Shown: positions 50,632-59,610, numbered from the stretch's first letter. The stretch: 64,000 nt of DNA from Trueperaceae bacterium (GCA_020354625.1 CP070651.1:1834595-1898594); one strand, 5' to 3'. Numbers and translations: made by a program. Notes: a model not told the origin generated them from the sequence alone.

Positions 50632-51101
50632 ACGCACCACCACCTTTCAATTTTGCGGGAAGAATGTTGCTCGTGACCGTCGCCACGGTCAGTTTTCTGG
50701 CGCTGCTGCTTTTGCTCGTGCCGGCTTTAGCTCAGGACGAGGGCGAAGCGTTATCCAAGGGGATCGGTCCGATCGAGAGTGTCGAACTCGGCCCGATCGA
50801 CGAAACGCTGGTGGCGGCCGGCAAAGAGACCTTCGAACTCCTTTGCACGGCTTGTCACAAGTTCGAGGAGCGTTATGTCGGTCCTCCTCTACATCGAGTT
50901 ACCGAGCGCCGCTCCCCAGAGTGGATCATGAATATGATTCTGAACCCCACGCAGATGGCGATGGAGGATCCGATCGCATTCGACCTCCTCGCGGAATATA
51001 TGACGCCGATGGCAGATCAGAGTGTAACTGAAGAGCAAGCCCGAGCGATTCTGGAGTACTTCCGTTCGATCGATGCCGAACTGCCTGATGAGACACCCTA
51101 A
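50628..51101 (+). CDS. monohaem cytochrome c of the nos cluster
   Basis: A 157-residue secreted or membrane-anchored c-type cytochrome. Residues 13-35 form a signal/anchor ending ALAQ. The haem-binding CTACH is at 73-77. A methionine ligand candidate is in AEYMTPMADQ (about 131-134). The start is ATG 50628, eight bases after AGGAGG. It is first in the nos cluster, 70 bp before nosZ, so it probably donates electrons to nitrous oxide reductase. Confidence 0.88.
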   Translation: MNAPPPFNFAGRMLLVTVATVSFLALLLLLVPALAQDEGEALSKGIGPIESVELGPIDETLVAAGKETFELLCTACHKFEERYVGPPLHRVTERRSPEWIMNMILNPTQMAMEDPIAFDLLAEYMTPMADQSVTEEQARAILEYFRSIDAELPDETP

Positions 51102-51171
51102 CGAGCTGGTCGGAATCACCCCGATAGAGGGGTGTGAAGTGGTAGCAGAACCTTTTATAGGAGGTGCCTAG

Positions 51172-53127
51172 ATGTCAAAGGCTTCATGGTTGCGGTTGAT
51201 CGTAGCAGCTCTCGTCATCACCCTGGGGGTTGTCGTCGTACAAGCCCAGAGGACCCAGGTCCGTGTGGCCGATGACGCTGCTGAGCATACGCATGTCGCT
51301 CCAGGCGAACACGACGATTTCTACGCGTTTTTATCTGGAGGCTATAGCGGTCAGATCAGCGTTGTGGGCTTGCCCTCGGGGCGCACACTGAGAACGATCC
51401 CCGTGTTCTCGCAGTGGGCGGAGAACGGCTATGGGTATACCGAAGAGACAAAACCGCTGCTCATGACGTCCCAGGGATTCCTCGCCTGGGATGACAGTCA
51501 CCACTCGCAACTGTCCCAGACCGACGGGGTAACGGATGGTCGCTGGGTCTTCATCAACGGGAACAACACGCCGAGAATCGCTCGTATCGACCTTTCGACC
51601 TTTGAAACCAAAGAGATCATCGAGATCCCCAACACAGGCGGAAACCACGCCTCTCCATTCACGACCGAGAACAGTGAATATCTGGTCTCTGCTACTCGCT
51701 TCAGTATCCCCTACCCGCAACAAGACATACCCATCGCCGACTACGAGGGCAATTTCAAGGGGATGATCAGTTTCATCGCCGTCGAACCAGACACGGGTGA
51801 GATGTCCGTCGACTTCCAACTCCTCATGCCCGGTTTCGACTACGATGTGTCTCACTGCGGCCGTGGTCCGTCCCACGGTTGGTGTTTCTTCAGCTCCTAC
51901 AACACCGAGGAAGCCCACACGCTGCTCGAGGTCAATGCTTCCCAGAGAGACAAGGATTTCGTGGCGGCCGTGAACTGGCAGCGGGCCAACGAGTGCCTGG
52001 CTGACGGCGCCGGCGAATCCGTGGCGGCCAGATACGCGCACAATATGATCGACGAGTCGTCGGGCATCGCTTCTCACGAGATGCTGGAAGAAGTGACGCT
52101 GTTGACGCCTGAGGCTTGTAGCGGCGTGGTGTACTTCTTGCCTACGCCCAAGTCACCTCACGGCGTCGACGTCGATCCCTCGGGTGAATATATCGTCCCC
52201 GGTGGCAAGCTCTCGGCGACCATCGCCGTTCACTCCTTTAGCCGTATGCTGGAAGCCATCGAAAATGGGGCGGTGAGCGGTGATGCCTACGGTGTACCGA
52301 TTCTGGAGTTCGAATCGGTGCTCGCCGGCGAGGTCGAGAGAGCTTGTCTAGGCCCTCTGCACAACGAGTTCGATACCAAGGGCAACGTTTACACCTCCTG
52401 CTTCCTCACTTCCGAGATCATCAAATGGAAGCTGGGGACCTGGGAAATCGTCGACCGCATTCCGACCTTCTACTCCATCGGCCACCTGTTGGTTCCCGGC
52501 GGTGACTCGGCTCAGCCCTGGGATACCTACGTTGTAGCGCTCAACAAGATCACCAAGGATCGCTATCTGCCTACGGGCCCTGAACTGGCTCACTCCGCCC
52601 AACTCATCGATATCAGCGGTGACAGGATGCAGATGTTGCTGGATTTCCCGACCCAAGGGGAACCCCATTACGGTCAGGCGCTGCCGGCAGAGCTGGTTTC
52701 CGAGAACTCGCTCAGAATCTTCCCGCTGGCCGAGAACACCCACCCCTTTGCCGCCAAGACTGAGGACGAGACGAGAGTCGAGAGAGACGGCAGCGACGTG
52801 CACGTCTATATGACGGCCATCCGCTCCCACTTCGCCCCCGATGTGATCGAAGGCGTGAAGCTGGGAGATACGGTCTACTTCCACGTCACCAACCTCGAGC
52901 AGGATTGGGATATCCCTCACGGCTTTGCCACCTATGGGATGGAGGGGGCAAACGCCCTTATCATGCCGGGCCAGACGCTGACCGTGAAGTGGACACCCCA
53001 AGATGTGGGTGTATTCCCCTTCTACTGCACGGACTTCTGCTCGGCACTTCACCAGGAGATGCAGGGGTATATCCGCGTGTCTCCTGCCGATTCGGATCTG
53101 GCCCTGAGTTGGAGCGTGGGAGAGTAA
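51172..53127 (+). CDS. nosZ: nitrous-oxide reductase (Sec-dependent, clade II type)
   Basis: A 651-residue NosZ that reduces N2O to N2 in the periplasm. The N-terminal signal (about 6-25) has no twin arginine, so export is Sec-dependent as in clade II enzymes. The beta-propeller carries the CuZ histidines, beginning with His110-His111 in DDSHHSQ and continuing in SHCGRGPSHGW, SPHGVD and HNEF. The C-terminal cupredoxin domain carries CuA ligands Cys619, Cys623, His627 and Met630 in CTDFCSALHQEM. It is followed by accessory genes in clade II order. Confidence 0.97.
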   Translation: MSKASWLRLIVAALVITLGVVVVQAQRTQVRVADDAAEHTHVAPGEHDDFYAFLSGGYSGQISVVGLPSGRTLRTIPVFSQWAENGYGYTEETKPLLMTSQGFLAWDDSHHSQLSQTDGVTDGRWVFINGNNTPRIARIDLSTFETKEIIEIPNTGGNHASPFTTENSEYLVSATRFSIPYPQQDIPIADYEGNFKGMISFIAVEPDTGEMSVDFQLLMPGFDYDVSHCGRGPSHGWCFFSSYNTEEAHTLLEVNASQRDKDFVAAVNWQRANECLADGAGESVAARYAHNMIDESSGIASHEMLEEVTLLTPEACSGVVYFLPTPKSPHGVDVDPSGEYIVPGGKLSATIAVHSFSRMLEAIENGAVSGDAYGVPILEFESVLAGEVERACLGPLHNEFDTKGNVYTSCFLTSEIIKWKLGTWEIVDRIPTFYSIGHLLVPGGDSAQPWDTYVVALNKITKDRYLPTGPELAHSAQLIDISGDRMQMLLDFPTQGEPHYGQALPAELVSENSLRIFPLAENTHPFAAKTEDETRVERDGSDVHVYMTAIRSHFAPDVIEGVKLGDTVYFHVTNLEQDWDIPHGFATYGMEGANALIMPGQTLTVKWTPQDVGVFPFYCTDFCSALHQEMQGYIRVSPADSDLALSWSVGE

Positions 53128-53138
53128 ACGATAGCTGT

Positions 53139-53166
53139 TGAGGGGGTGGGGTCTACCACCCCCTCA
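53139..53166 (+). other. stem-loop after nosZ
   Basis: A perfect 11-bp stem (TGAGGGGGTGG and CCACCCCCTCA) with a 6-nt loop, 11 nt after the nosZ stop. It has no T-run, so it is more likely an mRNA stabiliser or a processing point separating abundant nosZ mRNA from the accessory genes. Confidence 0.7.
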
Positions 53167-53213
53167 CTACACCCTTAACACCCTCTTGTCAGTAGAGAAG
53201 GAAGAAGAACGAT

Positions 53214-53831
53214 ATGACCAGCACCAGAAAACCCCTCAGATGGCCATTCAGAGTCCTCATCTTGGTGGCGGCACTCTTACCCCTGGCCAGCTTCTTCTTT
53301 CCCCTGTGGCACTACGATTTCGAAGCCCCTCAGTATCCTGAGGGGCTGGCTATGAGTATTTGGGCCTATAAGCTCGGGGGCAGGGTCGACCTCATCAACG
53401 GTCTCAATCACTATGTGGGATTCATGGCCTTGGATGAGAGCGAGTTCATCGAGTTCAAAGTGCTGCCGGTGCTGATCGGTCTTGTGGTGCTGACCGGTCT
53501 GGGCGTGGTGGTGAGCGGCTCCTTTAGATGGCTCCGCGCCTGGGTCGTAGGCTTTACGGTGTTCGGGGTTGTTGCCCTAGTCGACTTTTATCGTTGGCTC
53601 TATACCTTCGGTCATACTACCGATCCCAGGGCCATTATCGAGATCGAGGAGTACACCCCCCCGATCATCGGTGAGAGTGCCTTTATGAACTTCTACATCA
53701 CCGCCTTTCCGGGTATAGGCGCTGTAGCGTTGATCGCTGCGCTGGTCTTGGGAATCATCGTTCTCGCCCTGGTATGGATCCGCCTGCCGGGGAGAGAGGC
53801 CCTCGCTAAAACCCGAGCCGTGGTGATATAG
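53214..53831 (+). CDS. four-helix membrane protein of the nos cluster (NosB-like position)
   Basis: A 205-residue integral membrane protein. Hydrophobic segments lie at about 13-31, 83-101, 107-127 and 165-192, with an extracytoplasmic loop after the first (LWHYDFEAPQYPEG). In clade II nos clusters a hydrophobic protein called NosB commonly follows nosZ. Position and topology agree, but I cannot confirm homology by eye. It may assist NosZ maturation or electron transfer. It has a good ribosome-binding site (GAAGGAAGAA). Confidence 0.65.
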   Translation: MTSTRKPLRWPFRVLILVAALLPLASFFFPLWHYDFEAPQYPEGLAMSIWAYKLGGRVDLINGLNHYVGFMALDESEFIEFKVLPVLIGLVVLTGLGVVVSGSFRWLRAWVVGFTVFGVVALVDFYRWLYTFGHTTDPRAIIEIEEYTPPIIGESAFMNFYITAFPGIGAVALIAALVLGIIVLALVWIRLPGREALAKTRAVVI

Positions 53832-53853
53832 CATTCGGGGCTGGAGGCGTGTC

Positions 53854-54438
53854 GTGACCGAGATCGATGCTCAGCGAATGGTTCACCGAGTTGCGGCAGG
53901 TCGCCGTGTGCTGGCGGCTATCGGTGCAGGGGTGCTGGTGTTTCTGGCGCTCATCCTCTTCACCAGCTACGAACGTGTCGGGCCCGATCCGATTCGCTAC
54001 GGCCAGGACGTGGGTGCTTACTGCGGTATGATCATCACCGATAAGCGCTATGGTACAGAGATCGTGAGCAACAGGGGGAAGGTATATAAGTTCGACTCGC
54101 TCGAGTGTCTGGCCGGGTTCCTGCTTGAGGGAGAGGTGGCGCAGGAAGATATCCGCGACATTTGGGTAACCGACTTTGCCAATCCTGGCACGCTCATCTC
54201 TGTTGAAGAGGCGTTCTTTTTTCAATCTCCTATCTTGAGAAGTCCGATGGCGGCAGGCTTGACGGCGTTTGCCAACAGAGACGATCTGGAAGAAGCGAAG
54301 GCCCGCTATGGTGGCTTCGAGCTGGGGTTTGATGATGTGGTGAACCTGGTTGCCAAGGCCGGTTTCCGTGATCACCGCCAGCCGTCTGATCGCTGGGAGC
54401 AGGTGCAGTTTTCGTCCACCCAAGGGGCGCAACAGTGA
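53854..54438 (+). CDS. nosL: NosL-like copper chaperone, membrane-anchored
   Basis: A 194-residue protein. A transmembrane helix (about 18-37) is followed by a NosL-type domain: AYCGMIITDKRYGTEIV with Cys57 and Met59, then FDSLECLAGF (Cys85) and the VTDF/ISVEEAFFF elements. NosL delivers Cu(I) for the NosZ CuZ site. Most NosL proteins are lipoproteins; this one has no lipobox and appears anchored by the N-terminal helix. It starts at GTG and overlaps nosD (GTGA). Confidence 0.85.
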   Translation: MTEIDAQRMVHRVAAGRRVLAAIGAGVLVFLALILFTSYERVGPDPIRYGQDVGAYCGMIITDKRYGTEIVSNRGKVYKFDSLECLAGFLLEGEVAQEDIRDIWVTDFANPGTLISVEEAFFFQSPILRSPMAAGLTAFANRDDLEEAKARYGGFELGFDDVVNLVAKAGFRDHRQPSDRWEQVQFSSTQGAQQ

Positions 54439-55679
54439 GATTTGCTGGGAGAGTCGCCGTCTCCCTATACCTGCTCGTCGTGTCTCTCGGTCTAGCCGTA
54501 GGGCAGCGTTCGCTCGAGGTCTGCTCGGGGTGCGAGTTCACCAGCCTTCACGCGGCCGTTCAGCAAGCTGCCCCTGGTGACCGGATCCTGGTGCGCGGTG
54601 GCGTCTACCGTGAGGGACGGCTCTTGGTAGACAAACCACTTTCGCTTTTAGGAGAGAACTGGCCCGTGCTCGACGGTGGTGGAGAGGTCGAGATCCTCAC
54701 GATTACCGCAGACGACGTGCAGGTGAGAGGCTTCGTTTTTCAGAACTCCGGAGTAAGCCACATCGAGGATCTGGCGGCGCTCAAAGCAGACAACGTTTCA
54801 GGGTGCGTGGTAGAGGGAAACCGATTCTCGAACAACTTCTTCGCCATCTACCTGGCGGGTTCGGAGCACTGCTCGGTTCGAAACAACGAGGTGACCGGAG
54901 CCGCCACTTCCGAAGCGTTCTCCGGCAACGCCATCCACCTATGGAACTCTTCTTCGATTCGCGTTGAGGGGAACCACCTTTCAGGCCATCGTGACGGTAT
55001 CTACCTAGAGTTCGTTCAGGACAGCTCGGTCACGGATAACATCAGTGAGGATCATCTCCGCTACGGACTGCACTTCATGTTCTCCTCAGGCAACGAGTTT
55101 CGGCGCAACACCTTTCAACGCAGTGGGGCCGGTGTGGCGGTGATGTATTCCAAAGAGACGGTCATGGTGAATAACCGCTTCGCAGATAATTGGGGCAGTG
55201 CAGCCTACGGCCTGCTCCTCAAAGAGATCAACGACAGCACAGTGGCAGACAACACCTTTTTTCGCAACACGGTGGCGATCTATAGCGACGGTTCCAACCG
55301 GATCGAGGTGACCGGAAACGAATTTCTCCGTAATGGGCATGCGGTGCGGCTGTTGGCAACTTCGATGTCCATGCATTTCACCCACAACACCTTCACCGGC
55401 AACACCTTCGATGTAACCACCACCACGAGCCGTTCCTACAACGACTTTGCCGAGAACTACTGGGACAACTACCGGGGCTTCGATCTCGACCGCGATAACA
55501 TCGGCGACGTCCCCTATCGCCCCGTACGACTCTTTTCCATGACCGTAGAAAACTACCCGCAGACGATGATCTTGCTCCGAAGCCCCTTGGAACAGTTTCT
55601 CGATTATGCCGAGAGGTTGCTGCCGGTGTTCACACCCAGAGCGATCGAGGATGACAGGCCGGTGATTGGGAAGCCGTGA
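54435..55679 (+). CDS. nosD: NosD, periplasmic copper-site assembly protein
   Basis: A 414-residue periplasmic beta-helix protein. A signal peptide (about 1-23) precedes a long series of right-handed parallel beta-helix turns with repeated NxF/GN motifs (VEGNRFSNN, VRNNEVTGA, VEGNHLSGH, VTGNEFLRNGH). The ending EDNYWDNYRGFDLDRDNIGD-type signature (here AENYWDNYRGFDL) is diagnostic of NosD. It works with NosF and NosY in copper or sulfur insertion into NosZ. GTG start, four-base overlap with nosL. Confidence 0.92.
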   Translation: MRFAGRVAVSLYLLVVSLGLAVGQRSLEVCSGCEFTSLHAAVQQAAPGDRILVRGGVYREGRLLVDKPLSLLGENWPVLDGGGEVEILTITADDVQVRGFVFQNSGVSHIEDLAALKADNVSGCVVEGNRFSNNFFAIYLAGSEHCSVRNNEVTGAATSEAFSGNAIHLWNSSSIRVEGNHLSGHRDGIYLEFVQDSSVTDNISEDHLRYGLHFMFSSGNEFRRNTFQRSGAGVAVMYSKETVMVNNRFADNWGSAAYGLLLKEINDSTVADNTFFRNTVAIYSDGSNRIEVTGNEFLRNGHAVRLLATSMSMHFTHNTFTGNTFDVTTTTSRSYNDFAENYWDNYRGFDLDRDNIGDVPYRPVRLFSMTVENYPQTMILLRSPLEQFLDYAERLLPVFTPRAIEDDRPVIGKP

Positions 55680-56389
55680 TGGTCGAGGTGGCGTCGGTCG
55701 AAAAGCGCTTTGGCAAGCTCGACATCTTGCGAGGAGTCGACGCCGGCTTCGAGGGGGGAAAGATCACAGCCGTGGTCGGCCCGAATGCTTCGGGCAAGAC
55801 CACCCTGATGAAATGTATCCTCGGTTTGGTTCTGCCAGATGCCGGTGAGGTTCGCGTCGGTGGGGAGTCGGTTCGGCGGAATCCGAAGACGCGTGCACAG
55901 ATCGGTTATATGCCTCAAAAAGCTCAATTTCCGGAAAATCTTCGCCCCAAGGAGTTGTTCGATTGGATTCAGGACTTGCGGGGGGAGAAGAGTTCTCTCA
56001 CCCGGTCTCTGATCGACTATTTCGAGCTCGAGCCCTTTCTTGGGAAACCGCTGCGAGTCCTCTCGGGCGGCACGAGGCAGAAGGTCAGTGCGGTATTGGC
56101 TTTTTTATTCGATCCGCCCGTTCTCATGCTGGATGAACCGACCGCTGGCTTGGACCCGCTCGCCAGCAGCCGCTTGAAAGATCGGATGTTCGAGGAAAGG
56201 GCGAGGGGGAAAACGATCATTTTGACCTCTCATGTAATGAGCGAGCTCGAGGAATTTACAGACGAGGTGAAGTTTCTCTTGGAAGGGAAAATCGTTTTCC
56301 AAGGGAGTTTGGATGAAGTGCGTCAACGCACCGGGGAAGAGAGGCTGGAGCGTGCCATCGCCCGCATGATGGAAGGTGGCAGCTTGTGA
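55679..56389 (+). CDS. nosF: NosF, ABC transporter ATPase for NosZ maturation
   Basis: A 236-residue ABC ATPase. Walker A is GPNASGKTT (about 34-42), the signature LSGGTRQKV, Walker B PVLMLDEPTAGLD, and the switch His is in LTSHV. I favour ATG 55679, which overlaps the nosD stop as TGATG; a GTG three bases earlier is also possible. It pairs with the NosY permease and energises the NosDFY complex. Confidence 0.93.
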   Translation: MVEVASVEKRFGKLDILRGVDAGFEGGKITAVVGPNASGKTTLMKCILGLVLPDAGEVRVGGESVRRNPKTRAQIGYMPQKAQFPENLRPKELFDWIQDLRGEKSSLTRSLIDYFELEPFLGKPLRVLSGGTRQKVSAVLAFLFDPPVLMLDEPTAGLDPLASSRLKDRMFEERARGKTIILTSHVMSELEEFTDEVKFLLEGKIVFQGSLDEVRQRTGEERLERAIARMMEGGSL

Positions 56390-57177
56390 ACGAGGCTGTC
56401 AAAGTGATGAAGTACGGCTTTTTCGATCTGCTGAGAAGCCGTTGGATCTTTGTATACACGGTATTCTTCCTGCTGATTACCGGTGGTCTTCTCACCTTTG
56501 GCGGCGATCCCAATCAAGCGGTGTTGAGCGCATTGAACCTCGTCTTGCTCGTCATCCCCTTGGTCAGCCTTATGTTAGGACTCAGCTACTACTATTACAC
56601 CCGCGATTTTGTCGAGCTTATCTTGACGCAACCCGTATCTAGACCCGCGGTTTTTTTGGGTCACTATGCCGGCATCGCCCTCCCTTTGGCGCTCTCTTTC
56701 TTGATCGGTACGGGGCTGCCGTTTGCCGTCTATCGCGCCGGCAACGAAACCGACGCCCCCGTCGTTTTCAGCCTGCTGCTAGCGGGTCTGCTGGTAAACC
56801 TGGTGTTCTCGGCGCTCGCCTTCTGGATCGGTCTGGCGAACGAGGAACGGGTGAGGGCGCTCGTGATCGCTCTCGGCGTATGGCTCGGGCTTACCATGGT
56901 CTATGATGGCTTGTTGATGGGGTTTATCGTTCTCATGCAGAGCTATCCGATCGAGCGCAGTTTGATCGCTCTTAGCCTGTTGAACCCGATCGATCTGTCT
57001 CGTATCGTTGTACTGCTCCAGCTCGATATTGCTGCGCTTCTCGGCTACACCGGCGCGGTCTTTCAAAGGTTTATCGGAACGGCCTGGGGGGTTGCGATGA
57101 GTTTGTCTTCGCTGGTGGTTTGGATTGTGCTTCCGCTATTGCTGGCGCTTCGCACCTTTAGGCGTAAGGATTTCTAG
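56386..57177 (+). CDS. nosY: NosY, ABC transporter permease for NosZ maturation
   Basis: A 263-residue membrane protein with six helices (first about 20-38, last 238-257) and the motif YYYYTRDFVELILTQPVSR near 64-82, typical of NosY/ABC-2 permeases. It starts at GTG and overlaps nosF by four bases. Its 3' end (the last 12 codons plus 33 bp) is tandemly repeated downstream. Confidence 0.9.
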   Translation: MNEAVKVMKYGFFDLLRSRWIFVYTVFFLLITGGLLTFGGDPNQAVLSALNLVLLVIPLVSLMLGLSYYYYTRDFVELILTQPVSRPAVFLGHYAGIALPLALSFLIGTGLPFAVYRAGNETDAPVVFSLLLAGLLVNLVFSALAFWIGLANEERVRALVIALGVWLGLTMVYDGLLMGFIVLMQSYPIERSLIALSLLNPIDLSRIVVLLQLDIAALLGYTGAVFQRFIGTAWGVAMSLSSLVVWIVLPLLLALRTFRRKDF

Positions 57178-57322
57178 CCAACCGGCCTCCGGCCGGTCGC
57201 TGGGATCATGCTGGCACTTCTCACCTTTAGGCGTAAGGATTTCTAGCCAACCGGCCTCCGGCCGGTCGCTGGGATCATGCTGGCACTTCTCACCTTATAG
57301 GCGTAAGGATTTCTAGCCAACC
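57141..57322 (+). repeat. 69-bp tandem duplication of the nosY 3' end
   Basis: Two full 69-bp units (57141-57209, 57210-57278) and a partial third (57279-57322). Each begins GCTGGC(G/A)CTTC(G/T)CACC and contains GGCGTAAGGATTTCTAGCC. The first unit includes the nosY stop codon, and each full unit carries a hairpin ACCGGCC/GGCCGGT. The third unit has one extra base (CCTTATAG). The tandem copies put three nosY-like C-termini in a row, but only the first is translated. Confidence 0.9.
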
Positions 57323-57345
57323 GTTGAAAAGGTTGAATGACACCT

Positions 57346-57912
57346 TCACTTGAGTTGGGCAAGATACCCATCGAGGCTCATCTCGGTGAGCTCGCCGAGG
57401 TGGGTGGCGACCAGCTCACCGCGGGCGTTGAAAAAGAGGGTGGTCGGCATGCCCTTGCTTTGGAAGGCTTGGGACGCCCGGCTTTCTGGATCGAGCAGTA
57501 CCCCCTCGAGCCCGAGCTCCCTCTCGGTGAGAAAATCCTGAACTCGGTCCCGGTTTTCACCTTGATCGATGAAGAGAAAGCGAACTCCTCTTCTCGTGTT
57601 GGCGGCATGTTCCAACAAGGGGAGTTCCTGCCGGCAAGGTGGGCACCAGGTGGCCCATAGGTTGACTACCAGCGGATGCCCCGTAGCGTCTTGCAAGCGG
57701 AAAGGCTCTCCGTTGAGGTGCTCCAGCGTCAAGTCAGGGAGGGAGGGAACATCTGATGATGGGGGTGAGGGTGTGAAGATCTGCCATCCCGACCAAGCGA
57801 GCAGGGTTGTCGATGCGAAGAGGAGCGCCCAGCGGAGAATCGGGTGTCTCTTCCCTGCATTGGGACTTCGGTTTTGCTGATCCGCTGTCTCGTGCCGGAT
57901 CGACATCGGCAT
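57346..57912 (-). CDS. TlpA/ResA-like membrane-anchored thioredoxin
   Basis: A 188-residue protein. A hydrophobic anchor (about 26-46) is followed by a thioredoxin-like domain with the redox motif WCPPC (Cys90, Cys93) and the cis-proline loop GMPTTLF. It acts outside the membrane as a thiol-disulphide reductant, for example in cytochrome c maturation or for the CuA cysteines of NosZ. It lies on the opposite strand between nosY and the second cytochrome gene. Confidence 0.9.
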   Translation of the reverse strand: MPMSIRHETADQQNRSPNAGKRHPILRWALLFASTTLLAWSGWQIFTPSPPSSDVPSLPDLTLEHLNGEPFRLQDATGHPLVVNLWATWCPPCRQELPLLEHAANTRRGVRFLFIDQGENRDRVQDFLTERELGLEGVLLDPESRASQAFQSKGMPTTLFFNARGELVATHLGELTEMSLDGYLAQLK

Positions 57913-58158
57913 TTGTTCTCACCGCCCTACGTGTGAGCTTTGATGGCTTCCCATCGCCCCCTTGGAGTGATAAACTTGGACGAAGGCGTCCAACTTGATC
58001 ATACGGTTGATCGAGAGATCTGGATAGTGGCGAATGTCCCGGACGCGTGAATACCGACCACACGAGGAGGTGACTATCTGAGCAGGATTCTATACTCGAG
58101 AGAGTGCGTAGACCCTGGGTTTCAAGCTGCCGATCCGACCTATCTTGAAAGGACGCTC

Positions 58159-58641
58159 ATGAGCATCGCTGACCGCTTACTCATCACGTTCGTTTTCATC
58201 ACCCTCCTTCTTGTTACTGCTCCGGTATTCGCACAAGGTGCTGTTGCGACGGGTGAAGGGGAGATGGTTTACGCCAACAACTGCATAGCTTGCCACCAAC
58301 TAGAAGGTCAGGGGATCCCCACTGCCTTTCCACCGCTCGCTGGTCATGTCCCTGCACTCGTTGCTGCTGAAGGGGGCCGGGAGTATCTGGTCAAAGAGGT
58401 TCTCTACGGCTTGCAGGGGGAGATCGTGATCGCAGGCGAGGTCTATAACGGTATCATGCCCCCTTGGGGTCAACTGACCGATCAAGAGATTGCCGACGTG
58501 CTCAATTACGTTAGCACCGCCTGGGGCAATGAGGCTTCGTTGCCCGAAGGCTTTACCGCCTTTACAGCCGAAGAGGTCGCTGCTCAACGTGGTTTGGAAT
58601 TGACGGGTGAGCAAGTCCTCGAAACCCGCCCCGGATTGTAG
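58159..58641 (+). CDS. monohaem cytochrome c
   Basis: A 160-residue secreted c-type cytochrome. Signal peptide 1-26 (ends VFAQ). The haem motif CIACH is at 42-46, with a methionine ligand in NGIMPPWG (about 99). The C-terminal half (ADVLNYVSTAWGN) is typical of class I cytochromes. It is probably an electron carrier for the nos system or another terminal reductase. The 246-bp gap upstream contains a GAGGAGG stretch but no other gene I can support. Confidence 0.9.
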   Translation: MSIADRLLITFVFITLLLVTAPVFAQGAVATGEGEMVYANNCIACHQLEGQGIPTAFPPLAGHVPALVAAEGGREYLVKEVLYGLQGEIVIAGEVYNGIMPPWGQLTDQEIADVLNYVSTAWGNEASLPEGFTAFTAEEVAAQRGLELTGEQVLETRPGL

Positions 58642-58799
58642 TGTGAGCTATCCTTCGCTAAGAGTTCTGAGCTGAGCCTTAAACGGCCGGTGCCCGAACG
58701 ATGTTGGAGAATAGGGTAGTGTGTCGAGCTGGTAATTCTCGATGGCAAGTGGACCTGTGAGGCTCAAGATACTGGGGATCGTCTGGTACCGAGTTGCTC

Positions 58800-59009
58800 T
58801 TACGGTTTCTGGCCGATCCCCAATTCGCGCTGCGCCAGGCTCCAGATGAGCCGATAGATCTCTTGCAGCAAGGCTTTGCGTTCTTTTTCCTCAAGATCCC
58901 CATCCCACTTCACTTCGAAAAGCATCTTGTCGAGGTCGTCGATACGCCAGTCGTGGTGGTGGGTTACCCGGTGATTGTACTCTTGGTACGTCGGCACGTC
59001 ATTCTCCAC
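58800..59009 (-). CDS. small acidic helical protein, unknown
   Basis: A 69-residue protein rich in Asp, Glu, Lys and Leu (DDLDKMLFEVKWDGDLEEKERKALLQEIYRLIW in parts), with HHH at 17-19. The amphipathic pattern is protein-like. The ribosome-binding site (GTGGAG close to the ATG) is poor. It lies alone on the minus strand between the cytochrome and Rrf2 genes. I do not recognise a family. Confidence 0.45.
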   Translation of the reverse strand: MENDVPTYQEYNHRVTHHHDWRIDDLDKMLFEVKWDGDLEEKERKALLQEIYRLIWSLAQRELGIGQKP

Positions 59010-59187
59010 TCTACGGAAGTCCTGGTTGGTTCTGGAAAGGATGGCGTATGAAAAAAGTCGTACGACATATGACGAAACACACGACGAGCGAGGGTGCGAC
59101 GTCGACCATCATCTTCCGATTCTAGGTCAGGAGATCGAAAGGCTACCAGGGGCAGATGTCCCGTTTCAAAGGGTGCTTTGTTGAGCT
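59010..59187 (+). other. leader region of the Rrf2 gene with two overlapping tiny ORFs
   Basis: Two short frames compete here. ATG 59041 gives 47 codons ending three bases before the Rrf2 ATG. ATG 59048, with GGAAAGG seven bases upstream, gives 25 codons starting MKKVVRHMTKH. Either could be a leader peptide; neither is firmly supported. Confidence 0.25.
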
Positions 59188-59610
59188 ATGGCTAGAAATT
59201 TACTCAAGCGTGAAGAGAGCTACGCTGTTCATGCGTTGCTCAACATAGCTGAAAATCCGGGGACTACTGCCGCTGAGATCTCCAGCCAACTGGAGATGCC
59301 AGCGGCGTTTATGGCCAAGGTACTTCGCAAGTTGGTCAATGCGGGTTTTATCGAGAGCAAGATGGGTCGTGGCGGTGGAGTGGTGCTCAGGGTAGAACCA
59401 GAAGAGGTTACCTTGCTCGACGTCATCGAAGGTGTGTCCGGCCCTGTTGTGCTCGATGCGTGTCAACTAAAACAGGCGTGTGTGACCCAGCGCCGCAAGG
59501 GCCACTGTAACTTGAAGGTTGCCTGGATCAGCGCCACCCTCGACATACGAGAACGCTTGGCTTCTGTGAGCTTGGCCCAGCTCAGTGACGCTCCGCCGGG
59601 AGATCGCTGA
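59188..59610 (+). CDS. Rrf2 family transcriptional regulator (NsrR/IscR-like)
   Basis: A 140-residue Rrf2 protein. The winged helix (SYAVHALLNIAENPGTTAAEISSQLEMPAAFMAKVLRKLVNAGFI in parts, about 11-55, then GRGGGVVL) is followed by three cysteines, Cys92, Cys98 and Cys107. In NsrR and IscR such cysteines bind an Fe-S cluster; the spacing here (C-x5-C-x8-C) is slightly longer than usual. Next to the nos cluster, an NO-sensing repressor role is a reasonable inference. Confidence 0.85.
   Translation: MARNLLKREESYAVHALLNIAENPGTTAAEISSQLEMPAAFMAKVLRKLVNAGFIESKMGRGGGVVLRVEPEEVTLLDVIEGVSGPVVLDACQLKQACVTQRRKGHCNLKVAWISATLDIRERLASVSLAQLSDAPPGDR

Noticed and set aside
57125-57316. 63-codon frame with a perfectly repeated peptide across the tandem 69-bp units
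   Set aside because: The repetition is a by-product of the DNA duplication. It is out of frame with nosY and has no ribosome-binding site.
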